Below, in pieces: positions 1-7,466 of a DNA stretch of 64,000 bases. The position numbers and the translations under genes are program-made. Origin of the DNA: DAISJM01 sp036821485 (lineage in GTDB: Bacteria; Verrucomicrobiota; Kiritimatiellia; CAIQIC01; JAGNIJ01). Within the stretch, counting starts at the first letter, position 1, and each line of letters opens with the position of its first letter. The stretch spans positions 1 through 64,000 of the forward strand of contig DAISJM010000007.1 in the NCBI GenBank assembly GCA_036821485.1. The letters are read 5' to 3'. The notes beneath the pieces were generated by a model, which did not search any database, was not told where the DNA came from, and saw nothing but the letters and a program-made list of their open reading frames with translations.

Positions 1-519
1 GACTGCGAGACCAGCAGCGGCGGCCAGAAAGATGGTGTCTAGCTTTCTCGGGGTGGCGGGAGATGCTGCGGGCATGGCGCGCTCCACAACACGAGCGGCG
101 GGCCTCTCGGCTTCGGGCAACATCGCCAGGAACGCAGTGGCCCATGAGTTGGCGAACTCGGCGGCCAGAACAGGATCAAGTGCATCTACCGTCAGTTGAA
201 CGAGGCTTGTTCCTTCGATGCGTTTCGCGGATATCGCGGCGATTGTGGCCGTCAGTTCCTCGGCTGAGCGACCGAGGGCTTCGCGCGCGGCACCGAGTGT
301 GCTCGTTGTGGTTGCCGTCGCGAGACGAGTCGTGATTCGCGTCTGATACTGAAGTTCGCTTTCATCCTTGTAGGGTGGGGACAATTCCACCGTCGCGACG
401 GAACCGTACACTGGCACTTGGCGGATGAGCGTCACCACAGCGATGGAGTTGGCGACGACGAAAGTCAGCGCGATCAACCAGATTCTCTTGACAACTCCGG
501 CGACGAGATCAGCGATCAT
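1..519 (-). CDS. Wzz-type polysaccharide chain-length determinant, N-terminal part (cut by window edge)
   Basis: The reverse strand is open for 173 codons from an ATG at 519 to the window edge, with AGGA about 9 nt upstream. The protein starts with a short cytoplasmic stretch and a membrane segment (residues about 13-32, IWLIALTFVVANSIAVV). A predicted periplasmic domain follows. Near the edge comes a Pro/Ala-rich segment, ASPATPRKLD, leading into a second hydrophobic stretch (IFLAAAAGLAV). This TM1, periplasmic domain, Pro-rich motif, TM2 layout is that of Wzz and of BY-kinase N-termini, which control O-antigen, capsule or exopolysaccharide chain length in the inner membrane. Whether a tyrosine-kinase domain follows cannot be seen. 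The family assignment is from layout and motif only. Confidence 0.65.
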   Translation of the reverse strand, partial: MIADLVAGVVKRIWLIALTFVVANSIAVVTLIRQVPVYGSVATVELSPPYKDESELQYQTRITTRLATATTTSTLGAAREALGRSAEELTATIAAISAKRIEGTSLVQLTVDALDPVLAAEFANSWATAFLAMLPEAERPAARVVERAMPAASPATPRKLDTIFLAAAAGLAV

Positions 520-623
520 GTTGTTTGTGTCCTATATCGTTATGGCGAACGTTAACCGCTGGGCAATGCCAGGGTCTGTCTTGAACAATACACTTTCTTG
601 GGCTGGCCCCATTTCCCTCATCT

Positions 624-733
624 TCACCAACCCGTCAAAACTTAATATCTAAGGGCTGGCCCCGATCCACAGGGCCTCCCAGCGTGCCACCCCTCTGTCA
701 ATTCTTGAATCTGGAGACGTGACCCCAGCCGCC
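624..733. repeat. 110-bp direct repeat, copy 1
   Basis: This 110-bp stretch is repeated almost exactly, in the same orientation, at 3201-3310, with only a few substitutions. It contains GGCTGGCCCC and GTGACCCCAGCC blocks. Similar GGGGTCAG-type blocks are often found around REP/IS200-like transposases, but that link is inference. No reading frame is evident in it. The two copies bracket the DUF3800 gene and the adjacent membrane-protein gene. Confidence 0.85.
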
Positions 734-800
734 GTCTTAGCCGCGCAGCCAGCCGACGCGAAGCTTGGCATCGAGGGGCTGTTCCCATGTCTACTCATGG

Positions 801-1916
801 TTAGTCTGAGTTCTCTTGTAGGGGCTTCATAAGACTGTGCAGGCGTGGCTCCGAGGCTAGCATATCGTAGGACAACCCGGTACCTAGGTATATATTAGTC
901 CGCATGTTGTTGACTCGTTCTAGATAGGGCATGGTCTTCTGTGCCACGAAGGTAACAAACGCCGCAAGATCATCCCTTGAGGTCGGAATCTTATATCCAT
1001 CACGAGAGGCAGCCAGCGGCACGCCATTACTCCTGAGTTCAGCGATCACGCTCTGGCGTAACCATCCCTTGTCTTTGGACTCGTCAACCAGAGCCTCTGC
1101 CTTGAGATGGTCGAGCAGCTTGTCCCCGTAAACGAACCCCTCTTCTTTGTCGGAAACGGAATAGAGAAGATACTCGAGGGCCTCCCTCAAGACCTCGTCC
1201 CCCTCAGTCTCCAAGTACTCCTCAGCTGCATGGATGCAGTGCTGGCGTATGGCTTGATCAAGCGAGGATACATCGGTATCCACATGAGGATCCGAACTCA
1301 ACCGCGGCCATGACTCGACAACGCACAGAATTGGGTCCAAGGCTTTATAGGCGTCCTGTGGATCATCATTCTGGATGAAGCGTCTTACCGTGCCGCCCAC
1401 ATAGTCCGCCACCTGCAACATGGGGGATACAAGGGGAGTCGAATAGTCTATCTTCTTGCTGGAGGAAAAGAGTGTCGGGGCAAAGTGACGGTCGATATAT
1501 GGCGCGAAGCTCTTCATGAACTCCTGAGAACCGAAGTTGTCCAGGATCACTGTCACTTGGTTCATACCCCGGTACACCTTCTCAAACAACCGACGCTGAC
1601 AGTACTTGTAGGTGGATGGTTTGAAACGGAAGCCACCATCCTTGGCGAGGCGATCCTTCCGAATAGCCAGAACGACACACCTTGACTTCAATTGGGCGAG
1701 ACCGGCGCAAATGTGAACCCGTTGTTTGAATCTGGAGCCTGTCTCGGCCGATTTGAGTTGTGCGCCATGGCGGAATCTGTTTCGCGTATCTTGGACGACG
1801 GCGAGGTCATGGTCTTCGTCGTCCAAGTTGCAGATTACGGCACAGACTACATAGCAAGTCTCATCAAGAACCGTGTCGCCGGACTCATCTATGTAGATGT
1901 TCTTCCTTAAGTCCAT
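801..1916 (-). CDS. DUF3800 domain protein
   Basis: The 371-residue product has the DUF3800 signature IYIDESGD at residues 6-13 and the later LQVADYVGG motif of the same family. DUF3800 proteins are predicted RNase H-like-fold proteins, often found in accessory or mobile regions, and their biochemical role is mostly unknown. The ATG at 1916 (MDLRKN) is preferred because it places the DESGD motif at the usual extreme N-terminus; the frame stays open 28 codons further upstream. The C-terminal third (after residue about 230) is outside the core domain and may contain a winged-helix-like region (GYKIPTSRDDL), which is a guess. The gene lies with the next one between the 110-bp repeats. Confidence 0.8.
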   Translation of the reverse strand: MDLRKNIYIDESGDTVLDETCYVVCAVICNLDDEDHDLAVVQDTRNRFRHGAQLKSAETGSRFKQRVHICAGLAQLKSRCVVLAIRKDRLAKDGGFRFKPSTYKYCQRRLFEKVYRGMNQVTVILDNFGSQEFMKSFAPYIDRHFAPTLFSSSKKIDYSTPLVSPMLQVADYVGGTVRRFIQNDDPQDAYKALDPILCVVESWPRLSSDPHVDTDVSSLDQAIRQHCIHAAEEYLETEGDEVLREALEYLLYSVSDKEEGFVYGDKLLDHLKAEALVDESKDKGWLRQSVIAELRSNGVPLAASRDGYKIPTSRDDLAAFVTFVAQKTMPYLERVNNMRTNIYLGTGLSYDMLASEPRLHSLMKPLQENSD

Positions 1917-2074
1917 GTGCTGACAATGTAGGTCTCGGCTATCAGTAACAGCAACAAGCGCGTCGCGGCAGACGATACTTGCTCGCGGTCTAGCTGCCAA
2001 CTCCTACAAGTCCTTGGTTGCCATGATTCATCCGTTACTTGTCCATCCGCGTCCCTTCTCGGCTCCATCATTTG

Positions 2075-3157
2075 TCATTCGTGGGTCTGACCCCGGCGTC
2101 CTCCAGCCCGTTCGCTCAGTCGGTATCTTTGGATGTAGGCAGCAAGCTTCTCGTTGTGTTTGGCGCTTAGCATTAGCCCCATCTGGTGGAGATGACAGAA
2201 TGCTTTATATGAACGCCAGCCGATCAAGGTAAAAAAGAGGAGCCTCAAGATCGGAACGACTGAGAAGCCGTACCTAAGATCTGCAAGTGACCACAGCCCG
2301 CGGTACAGAATCATATACCCAAGGAATGCGACCAGATAGAGATTGCCCAAGGCGGGGAAGAACTCAAGGATGCCGAGAAGGAACGGGCGCAGTCCTTTCC
2401 GGGCGAGATACATGTAAAATACCTGAAGCGGAATAGCGACAAGACCCACAACAGAGCCGTATACAATCAAGCGATAGTCATTCTCAACGGCAGGAGTCTC
2501 TCCGAATACTCCGGCTAGAATGCCCCGGCCTCCGCCGTGACGGAGCCACTGAACCACTCCGAAAGAAAGAAAGAGAAGTAATCCGGCAAAGATGCGAGAG
2601 CTCTGCATCAACACCGGAAGGTAAAGCGAGATGTCTGCCGGTGAGTTATCAATCACCTTGCGATCGCGGAGCTGGCTGTGCAACTGTTCAGCATCTCTGT
2701 TGTATTCCTCGCGATAGGCATCGATGATGGCCTTGAACTCTGGTGGTATTGGGACCGTGGATGACCCTTTGTCTCTCATTTCCGCGTTGTATCCCACGAG
2801 ATCGTCAATCGCATCAGACCTTATGGCTTCCCACTGAGCCGGCGACATTGACTGAAACCGTGTGTAGAATAGCGCGCCATCTTGTTGATACCTTTTGAGT
2901 GCCCCTGTATTCCTGACCAAGAGTGCAGCATACTGGAAGCCCCACTTCTTCATCTCCGGTTTTGGTAGGGGAAGCAGCTCAAGAGGGAAGACCGCAGCGT
3001 AGTTGTGTTCGGCCTGAAGCTTCTGCATGTACAGGCTCAGCGCTGAGGCTATGGGCATTATGGCCTCAGGGTTGTCGCCCTCCGCAAGAAGAGCGCGAAT
3101 GGTGTGAATCACATCTGGCAGCAGCATCTCGCCGGAACTTTGCGCATCAGAATCCAT
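2075..3157 (-). CDS. Hypothetical multi-pass membrane protein
   Basis: I do not recognise this 360-residue protein. The N-terminal half is soluble and helical. From residue about 185 there are four or five hydrophobic segments (for example IFAGLLLFLSFGVV, LIVYGSVVGLVAIPL, LGNLYLVAFLGYMIL, LRLLFFTLIG), so the C-terminal half is membrane-embedded. The ATG at 3157 has AGAGAAG upstream. The last residues (GGRRGQTHE) are encoded by a GGGTCTGACCCC palindrome at 2083-2094, a typical repeat-element motif, so the original C-terminus may have been replaced. It lies upstream of the DUF3800 gene on the same strand, 158 bp apart. Confidence 0.65.
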   Translation of the reverse strand: MDSDAQSSGEMLLPDVIHTIRALLAEGDNPEAIMPIASALSLYMQKLQAEHNYAAVFPLELLPLPKPEMKKWGFQYAALLVRNTGALKRYQQDGALFYTRFQSMSPAQWEAIRSDAIDDLVGYNAEMRDKGSSTVPIPPEFKAIIDAYREEYNRDAEQLHSQLRDRKVIDNSPADISLYLPVLMQSSRIFAGLLLFLSFGVVQWLRHGGGRGILAGVFGETPAVENDYRLIVYGSVVGLVAIPLQVFYMYLARKGLRPFLLGILEFFPALGNLYLVAFLGYMILYRGLWSLADLRYGFSVVPILRLLFFTLIGWRSYKAFCHLHQMGLMLSAKHNEKLAAYIQRYRLSERAGGRRGQTHE

Positions 3158-3200
3158 GATACTTCTCTACTTTCGGTTGTCTGCCCACGCTCCCCCATCA

Positions 3201-3310
3201 TCACCAACCCGTCACAACTTAATATCTAAGGGCTGGCCCCGATCCCCGGGGCCTCCCAGCGTGCCACCCCTCTGTCAATTCTTGAATCTGGAGACGTGAC
3301 CCCAGCCGCC
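3201..3310. repeat. 110-bp direct repeat, copy 2
   Basis: This is the second copy of the repeat at 624-733, in the same orientation. It is followed by a short partial echo, TCTGACCCCAGCCGCC, at 3311-3326. It sits just upstream of the membrane-protein gene (start 3157) and 31 bp before the MITE-like element, so the junction is a cluster of mobile-type sequences. Confidence 0.85.
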
Positions 3311-3341
3311 TCTGACCCCAGCCGCCTCCGTGTTTGCCGCT

Positions 3342-3579
3342 GTGAAGTTCCCCCGATAAAATGGACACACTTTTAGCGTTAGTTGAAGAAGAAGCGCCTA
3401 GCACAGCCGAAGCGTTCGTGGGGATCGAATGCAAACAATGCCATTCACTTTCTTCGATGTTCATGAGCCTTTTCTTGTTCGTCGAAGACCGCAATTGAAT
3501 CTCGATTCTGCCTGTATAATGCGGCAAACAGAGCAAAAACAAACTACAATCACTGTCCACTAAATCGGGGGAACTTCAC
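3342..3579. mobile_element. MITE-like element with terminal inverted repeats, about 238 bp
   Basis: The left end reads GTGAAGTTCCCCCGAT and the right end is its reverse complement, ATCGGGGGAACTTCAC, with the inverted repeat continuing imperfectly to TGGACA (about 27 bp at each end, 3342-3368 and 3553-3579). Run-of-C followed by TGGACA ends resemble IS3-family termini, so this may be an internally deleted derivative; that is inference. The interior carries no convincing coding sequence. No clear target duplication is visible. The element abuts the 3' end of the next minus-strand gene. Confidence 0.7.
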
Positions 3580-3586
3580 CGCGGGC

Positions 3587-3982
3587 TCACGGTACGCTCG
3601 ACCCCGTGGTTGGGCAGCTTTTGTTCATTCCTTCCTCTGGTCGTGAACGAGGAAACACCTCTATGAGCGCGGAGAACAGCGCTGTGAAAAACGCGACGAC
3701 GTACCCTGCTGCCGAGCACAAGTTTGACACTGATGAAGAATGATTCATGTCAGCGATGTGCTGGTTGATTTCGGTTTGGAATACGCCCCATGCCTTGTTT
3801 GCCTGCTCGTGGCTGACTCCGCCAAACTGAAACTTGGCCTGTCCTGGGTCGGGGGAGACAGTTGGCATGCCCAAAGTGGGCAGGGATCGGGTGGCGGCGA
3901 TCGAGTGCAAGACAGCAAGACCGAGGAACATCAGAGCAAAGATTGACCAGATCATGCAGAGTGCTTTGTGTGTGAGTTTCAT
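3587..3982 (-). CDS. Small hypothetical protein with two membrane segments
   Basis: This is a 131-residue protein of unknown function. It has an N-terminal signal-like or membrane segment (residues about 8-28, LCMIWSIFALMFLGLAVLHS) and a second hydrophobic segment near residues 88-110 (AGYVVAFFTALFSALIEVF). The region between is probably outside the cytoplasm. The ATG at 3982 has a strong GGGAGG ribosome-binding site 6-7 nt upstream, so this is likely a real gene. It is the last gene of a minus-strand run of four small genes. Confidence 0.6.
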   Translation of the reverse strand: MKLTHKALCMIWSIFALMFLGLAVLHSIAATRSLPTLGMPTVSPDPGQAKFQFGGVSHEQANKAWGVFQTEINQHIADMNHSSSVSNLCSAAGYVVAFFTALFSALIEVFPRSRPEEGMNKSCPTTGSSVP

Positions 3983-4025
3983 ATTCCTCCCTGCCCAACA
4001 TCAACCCTTATGGTCCAATCGGAAT

Positions 4026-4676
4026 CTACTTTCTTAAGACCGAATAGAGGTCTGGACAGCACTGCTGGCAATAGGCCATGAATCCCTCGTTCTCCCCTTG
4101 TTCTGTCTCCTCATAGCTCATTACATCCTGTTCTGGCGGGATGTTGAGTCCGGCAGAACGCATTCGTTCCCACTTCTCCTTCGGAATCGCTGCGTGTGCC
4201 TGATCGAACATCCTCCTTATCATGTCAGGATGAATCGCTCCCAACGCAGCCCCATCTGACGAAAACTCCCAGGCCATATTCTCTGCGGTGGCGGGCGTCA
4301 GCTTATCCATTCCGTGCTCGGTGAAGTACGTAAGCGCGTCACCGGCATAGCCCACCCGCTTAACGACGTCGGCACCGACGTAATCCGCGAACTTCATCGA
4401 GTCACTCACAGAATCCGTCACGAGTTTCGTCGCGATCTCGGTGAAAGCCGTCTTTACGGCACCGGACGGGCCATGTAGACCAAGAAATGCATGACCGAAG
4501 GCATCAAGATTGGCAGCGTGTTTTGCTCCGAGTATGCCGCCTGATTGAAAGAAGTAGCCCCAGAGGCCGTAGCACTGGCCGTATTTCAGGAAAGGTTTGC
4601 CAAAGAAGGGCTTATTCACCTCCTGATCAATTCTTGCACGTGCCAAGACTCGGGCATATCCAGATATCTTCTCCAT
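4026..4676 (-). CDS. Hypothetical protein
   Basis: The 216-residue product has no family I recognise. It looks soluble, with a Gly-rich stretch (GLWGYFFQSGGILGAKHAA, residues about 37-55) and a Cys-containing tail (YCQQCCPDLYSVL). The frame stays open to a TTG at 4703. ATG 4676 is chosen because no good ribosome-binding site supports the TTG, but this is uncertain. It is 43 bp upstream of the two-TM gene on the same strand and probably co-transcribed with it. Confidence 0.5.
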   Translation of the reverse strand: MEKISGYARVLARARIDQEVNKPFFGKPFLKYGQCYGLWGYFFQSGGILGAKHAANLDAFGHAFLGLHGPSGAVKTAFTEIATKLVTDSVSDSMKFADYVGADVVKRVGYAGDALTYFTEHGMDKLTPATAENMAWEFSSDGAALGAIHPDMIRRMFDQAHAAIPKEKWERMRSAGLNIPPEQDVMSYEETEQGENEGFMAYCQQCCPDLYSVLRK

Positions 4677-4708
4677 ACTTTGTCTCGCTCGTTTCTTGCC
4701 CAACGTTA

Positions 4709-4757
4709 AGGGTCAGGCACGAGCCTGCCGCATCGGCAGGCGAGTAGCCTGGACCCT
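4709..4757. repeat. Nested palindrome (REP-like)
   Basis: An inner hairpin GCCTGCCG/CGGCAGGC (4723-4741) is enclosed by an outer imperfect inverted repeat, AGGGTCAGGC and GCCTGGACCCT, giving one 49-bp symmetric unit. It lies between two unknown genes on the minus strand. It resembles REP elements mobilised by single-strand transposases, but no transposase gene is in the window. It could also act as a transcript-processing hairpin. Confidence 0.6.
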
Positions 4758-4811
4758 CTGGTTCGGGTGCCTTCCTGTTGTTCGGATTTTCAGGAATGAC
4801 AATCCAATGTG

Positions 4812-5141
4812 TCATTGATCGATCTTGGCCTTGAGGGGCATGTCTCCTCCGGGCCTGTTTGTGAGCAACCACTTCTTTCCATCGGCATCCTTCCAGACAA
4901 TCCTTTCGTAGGTCTTGCCTTGGGTGTGGAAGGTCACGTTTTTCGGATCATCCCAGAAAATGCGGTGACCTGTCTTGGCAAGGTATTTTTCCAAGTTGAT
5001 CTGCTGTGCGACGGTGCTGTCGATCTGCTTCTCTTTCGGACCTAACGCACGAACCAACCAGTGAAGTCCGAACCACACGATTGGGATTGCGCAAATCAGG
5101 CCGGATATAGCGCCAATAATATTCCACGTGTTTGCACTCAT
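4812..5141 (-). CDS. Small hypothetical membrane-anchored protein
   Basis: This is a 109-residue protein of unknown function with one or two N-terminal hydrophobic segments (residues about 7-30, IIGAISGLICAIPIVWFGLHW) and a polar C-terminal domain (GKTYERIVWKDADGKKWLL) that looks like a small beta-rich fold. Its ATG at 5141 overlaps the stop of the upstream gene (5138-5141, ATGA), which indicates translational coupling. Confidence 0.55.
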   Translation of the reverse strand: MSANTWNIIGAISGLICAIPIVWFGLHWLVRALGPKEKQIDSTVAQQINLEKYLAKTGHRIFWDDPKNVTFHTQGKTYERIVWKDADGKKWLLTNRPGGDMPLKAKIDQ

Positions 5142-5497
5142 GTTTGATTTCTAATTCTGTTCGATTGTGATGATTTCATTCGCAACAGCGAACTTGTAAA
5201 ACTCGGACTCTCGACCGCGTGTTCAACTACGAAGTCGAACGCTGACTTCTTTACTGCTCGGGATATCATGCCCGGCACGAACACGAGGAAGATCAATCCG
5301 ATCCACCACGTCTGGAAGATCATGATTGCGATGCCGGCTGGGTAAGAAAGCAGCCAGACTGCTGACCAGAAGATGTGGGCGTACTGGTAGCTCTTTGGAA
5401 GATACCCTTCGGTTATTGCCCGCAGAGCCTTTGCCCGAGTGACATATATCTGTCGCGAGCCATCTTTGCAGGCTTTCACAAACTCCGCATGTTCCAT
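5138..5497 (-). CDS. Small hypothetical membrane protein
   Basis: This is a 119-residue protein with two hydrophobic segments (residues about 40-83, including WSAVWLLSYPAGIAIMIF and WWIGLIFLVFVPGMIS) and charged ends. The ATG at 5497 has a GAGGAGGAG ribosome-binding site. It is the first gene of the small minus-strand cluster and overlaps the next gene by 4 bp. No function can be assigned. Confidence 0.6.
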   Translation of the reverse strand: MEHAEFVKACKDGSRQIYVTRAKALRAITEGYLPKSYQYAHIFWSAVWLLSYPAGIAIMIFQTWWIGLIFLVFVPGMISRAVKKSAFDFVVEHAVESPSFTSSLLRMKSSQSNRIRNQT

Positions 5498-5780
5498 CGA
5501 GCTCCTCCTCTTTCACCCGAACAGTATCTTACGCCTCATCACAGGTTTTGACCGAGAGTGCAGAATGGGTGCGAAGCTTCGGTAAAGTGCCGTGCAACAA
5601 GGTGTTTCAGGGCATGCGTGATGCCGGGAGGAATATTGCAGAATGGATGATGTGCCTCAGATGGCGGCGGCAGAGGTTCGGAGCGAAAATGGCGCGCCCG
5701 GCTATGATGTCCGGAGGATTGTCCGGAGTTCAATAGTCACCCCCCTTTTACTGGTCCCGATTATAGCAAGAAGAAAGGAA

Positions 5781-5849
5781 TTTGAACATAAGGGAACGAA
5801 GTTAACGAAGATCGGAACAAGAGGGACGTTTGAAAGGGTGGGAACGGGG
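5781..5849. repeat. 69-bp direct repeat, copy 1
   Basis: This unit contains AACGAAGTTAACGAAGATC and GTTTGAAAGGGTGGGAA. It matches 5906-5974 at most positions, with no insertions or deletions. The spacing between copy starts is 125 bp. No function is visible. Confidence 0.8.
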
Positions 5850-5905
5850 CTGAAGGCGGATGAGGACAGAGATCAAAGGCCGGAGGCCAGATACGGAATG
5901 ACCAG

Positions 5906-5974
5906 TTTGAACAGAAGGTAACGAAGTTAACGAAGATCAGAATAAGAGGGGCGTTTGAAAGGGTGGGAATGGGG
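5906..5974. repeat. 69-bp direct repeat, copy 2
   Basis: This is the partner of 5781-5849. A third partial copy begins near 6047 (TTTGAACAGGAGGTAACG) and is broken by an inserted palindrome of about 24 bp. Confidence 0.8.
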
Positions 5975-6232
5975 AAGCCAGAAAACCCGAAGGCGGAAGG
6001 GCAGGAAGAAGTGAGCAGAGTGAAATGACCAATGACCAAGTCCGAATGACCAGTTTGAACAGGAGGTAACGCTTGCCCGCCTGAGGCGGGAAGCGAACGA
6101 AGGCCGGAGGGAAGGGAGATTCGAAATTGGAGATTGGTTATTGGAGCCTTGTTTAAGACTTAGCGCTTGGGGCTTGGAGCTTCAAAACTCAGGTTTCAAG
6201 TTTCTCCCCCCCCTCTTCCCACTCTGTGCCTG

Positions 6233-6277
6233 TGCGCCTCTCCGATCAGTGTCTATTAGTGTTCATCAGTGGTTGAA
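6233..6277. repeat. 45-bp exact direct repeat, copy 1
   Basis: The 45-bp unit, with the core ATCAGTGTCTATTAGTG, is identical at 6317-6361, 84 bp further on. The bases between the copies are themselves low-complexity (CTTTGTGCCTCTGTGCC). Confidence 0.9.
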
Positions 6278-6316
6278 CTCTTCTCTGCGCTTTGTGCCTC
6301 TGTGCCTTTGTACCTT

Positions 6317-6361
6317 TGCGCCTCTCCGATCAGTGTCTATTAGTGTTCATCAGTGGTTGAA
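6317..6361. repeat. 45-bp exact direct repeat, copy 2
   Basis: This is identical to 6233-6277. Its end overlaps the last codons of the permease gene (stop at 6350), so part of that protein's C-terminal tail is repeat-derived. Confidence 0.9.
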
Positions 6362-7432
6362 ACTCTTCTTTGCGCGCTTTGCGCCTTGGCGTGAGGAATC
6401 CGGATGAGGCTGCCCATTCGCGGCTGGCTTCCTGGGAACCAGCGCGAAGGCGAGTACGGCCAGGAGGACCGCGGAGCTGGCGATCTTAATCCACACGGGC
6501 ATCATCGCATGCACGTGCTGGATCGATACCGCACCGCTCACGCGGAACACGTAGTCCAGCAGGAGACCCCACACCAGGGCCATGCCGGCAACTGTCAGCA
6601 GGTAGATCACGACCGACCGCGTACCCAGGATCTTGCGGATGGTCGCGATCGTCGCCGCATTGGTCGCGGGCCCGGCCATGAGGAACACGAAAGCCGCACC
6701 CGGCGACACGCCTTTCAGGATCAGCGCCGCCGCAATCGGCACGGACGCCGTGGCACAAACGTAGATCGGTATGCCAACCGCCATCATCAGCAGCATCTGG
6801 AGCAGACCCGGCCCTACTGCGTCGGCGAAGAAGTCCTGCGGGACCAGGGCCGTGATCAATCCGGCGATCAGCAAGCCGATCACCAGCTCCTTGCCAATGT
6901 CGCGCGGCAGGGTCACAAACCCGTGATGAAGGGCCCGGACGAAACGGCTCTGCTTCGCCTTGTGGGCGCAGCACTCGTCATGGCACTCCTCCCGCTTCTC
7001 CTGCGCGGCGTCGGCGCTCCCGCCCCCGAACACGTTGACCAGCACCCCGCCCACCAGGCCCGTCACAAACGCGGCAAGCGGTCTGAAGATCGCAAAGATG
7101 GGACCGAGCAGGCCATAGGTCACGAGGATGCTGTCGACGCCGGTCTGCGGGGTCGACAGCAGGAAGGCCGCCGTCGCGCCCCGGCCCGCGCCGTGCCGTC
7201 TCAGGGACGTCGCCACCGGGATCACGCTGCACGAACACAGCGGCAACGGCACACCCCAGAACGCCGCCTTCAGCACCGGGCCCAGCCCCGGCCCACCCAG
7301 ATGTTTCTCAACGGTCTCCGCCGAGATGAAGATCGAGAGGATTCCTGCAGCGAAGAAGCCGAACAGGAGGTACGGCGACATCTCGCCCAACACGGAGGCG
7401 AATTCACGGAATATATCGATAATCGCGTTCAT
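6350..7432 (-). CDS. Permease, DUF318/UPF0718 (SO_0444-type) metal efflux transporter
   Basis: The 360-residue polytopic inner-membrane protein has the family signature PLCSCSVIPVA followed by LLSTPQTGVDSI, and in the second half GPATNAATIA. The family (ArsP/SO_0444-like) exports metals, metalloids or organoarsenicals; the substrate here is not known. A central cytoplasmic loop (EKREECHDECCAHK) is rich in Cys, His and Glu and could bind a soft metal such as Cu or Zn (inference). ATG 7432 is chosen because the first membrane segment follows directly. The last residues (SSRQGAKRAKKSFNH) are encoded by intergenic repeat sequence, so the native C-terminus seems to have been replaced. It lies 34 bp downstream of the AhpD-like gene, probably in one operon. 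Confidence 0.85.
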   Translation of the reverse strand: MNAIIDIFREFASVLGEMSPYLLFGFFAAGILSIFISAETVEKHLGGPGLGPVLKAAFWGVPLPLCSCSVIPVATSLRRHGAGRGATAAFLLSTPQTGVDSILVTYGLLGPIFAIFRPLAAFVTGLVGGVLVNVFGGGSADAAQEKREECHDECCAHKAKQSRFVRALHHGFVTLPRDIGKELVIGLLIAGLITALVPQDFFADAVGPGLLQMLLMMAVGIPIYVCATASVPIAAALILKGVSPGAAFVFLMAGPATNAATIATIRKILGTRSVVIYLLTVAGMALVWGLLLDYVFRVSGAVSIQHVHAMMPVWIKIASSAVLLAVLAFALVPRKPAANGQPHPDSSRQGAKRAKKSFNH

Positions 7433-7466
7433 GCCCGCCACAACATCGCCCGGAACGCGGCCATTA

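Larger units (their letters stand above)
5498..6349. other. Non-coding repeat-rich region
   Basis: I see no believable gene in these 850 bp. The region contains a 69-bp imperfect direct repeat (5781-5849 and 5906-5974) with a third partial copy from about 6047 that is interrupted by a small palindrome, CCCGCCTGAGGCGGG. It also carries most of an exact 45-bp direct repeat (6233-6277 and 6317-6361). A diverged relative of the 45-bp unit lies at 50085-50190. The sequence looks like accumulated repeat debris between the accessory block and the core region. Confidence 0.7.

Noticed and set aside
3219..3560. 113-codon minus-strand frame across the MITE
   Set aside because: It spans the direct repeat and the terminal inverted repeats and has no domain or ribosome-binding site.
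5761..6039. Small coding sequences within the 5.5-6.35 kb region
   Set aside because: All frames are repetitive and low-complexity, with repeats explaining the open frames.
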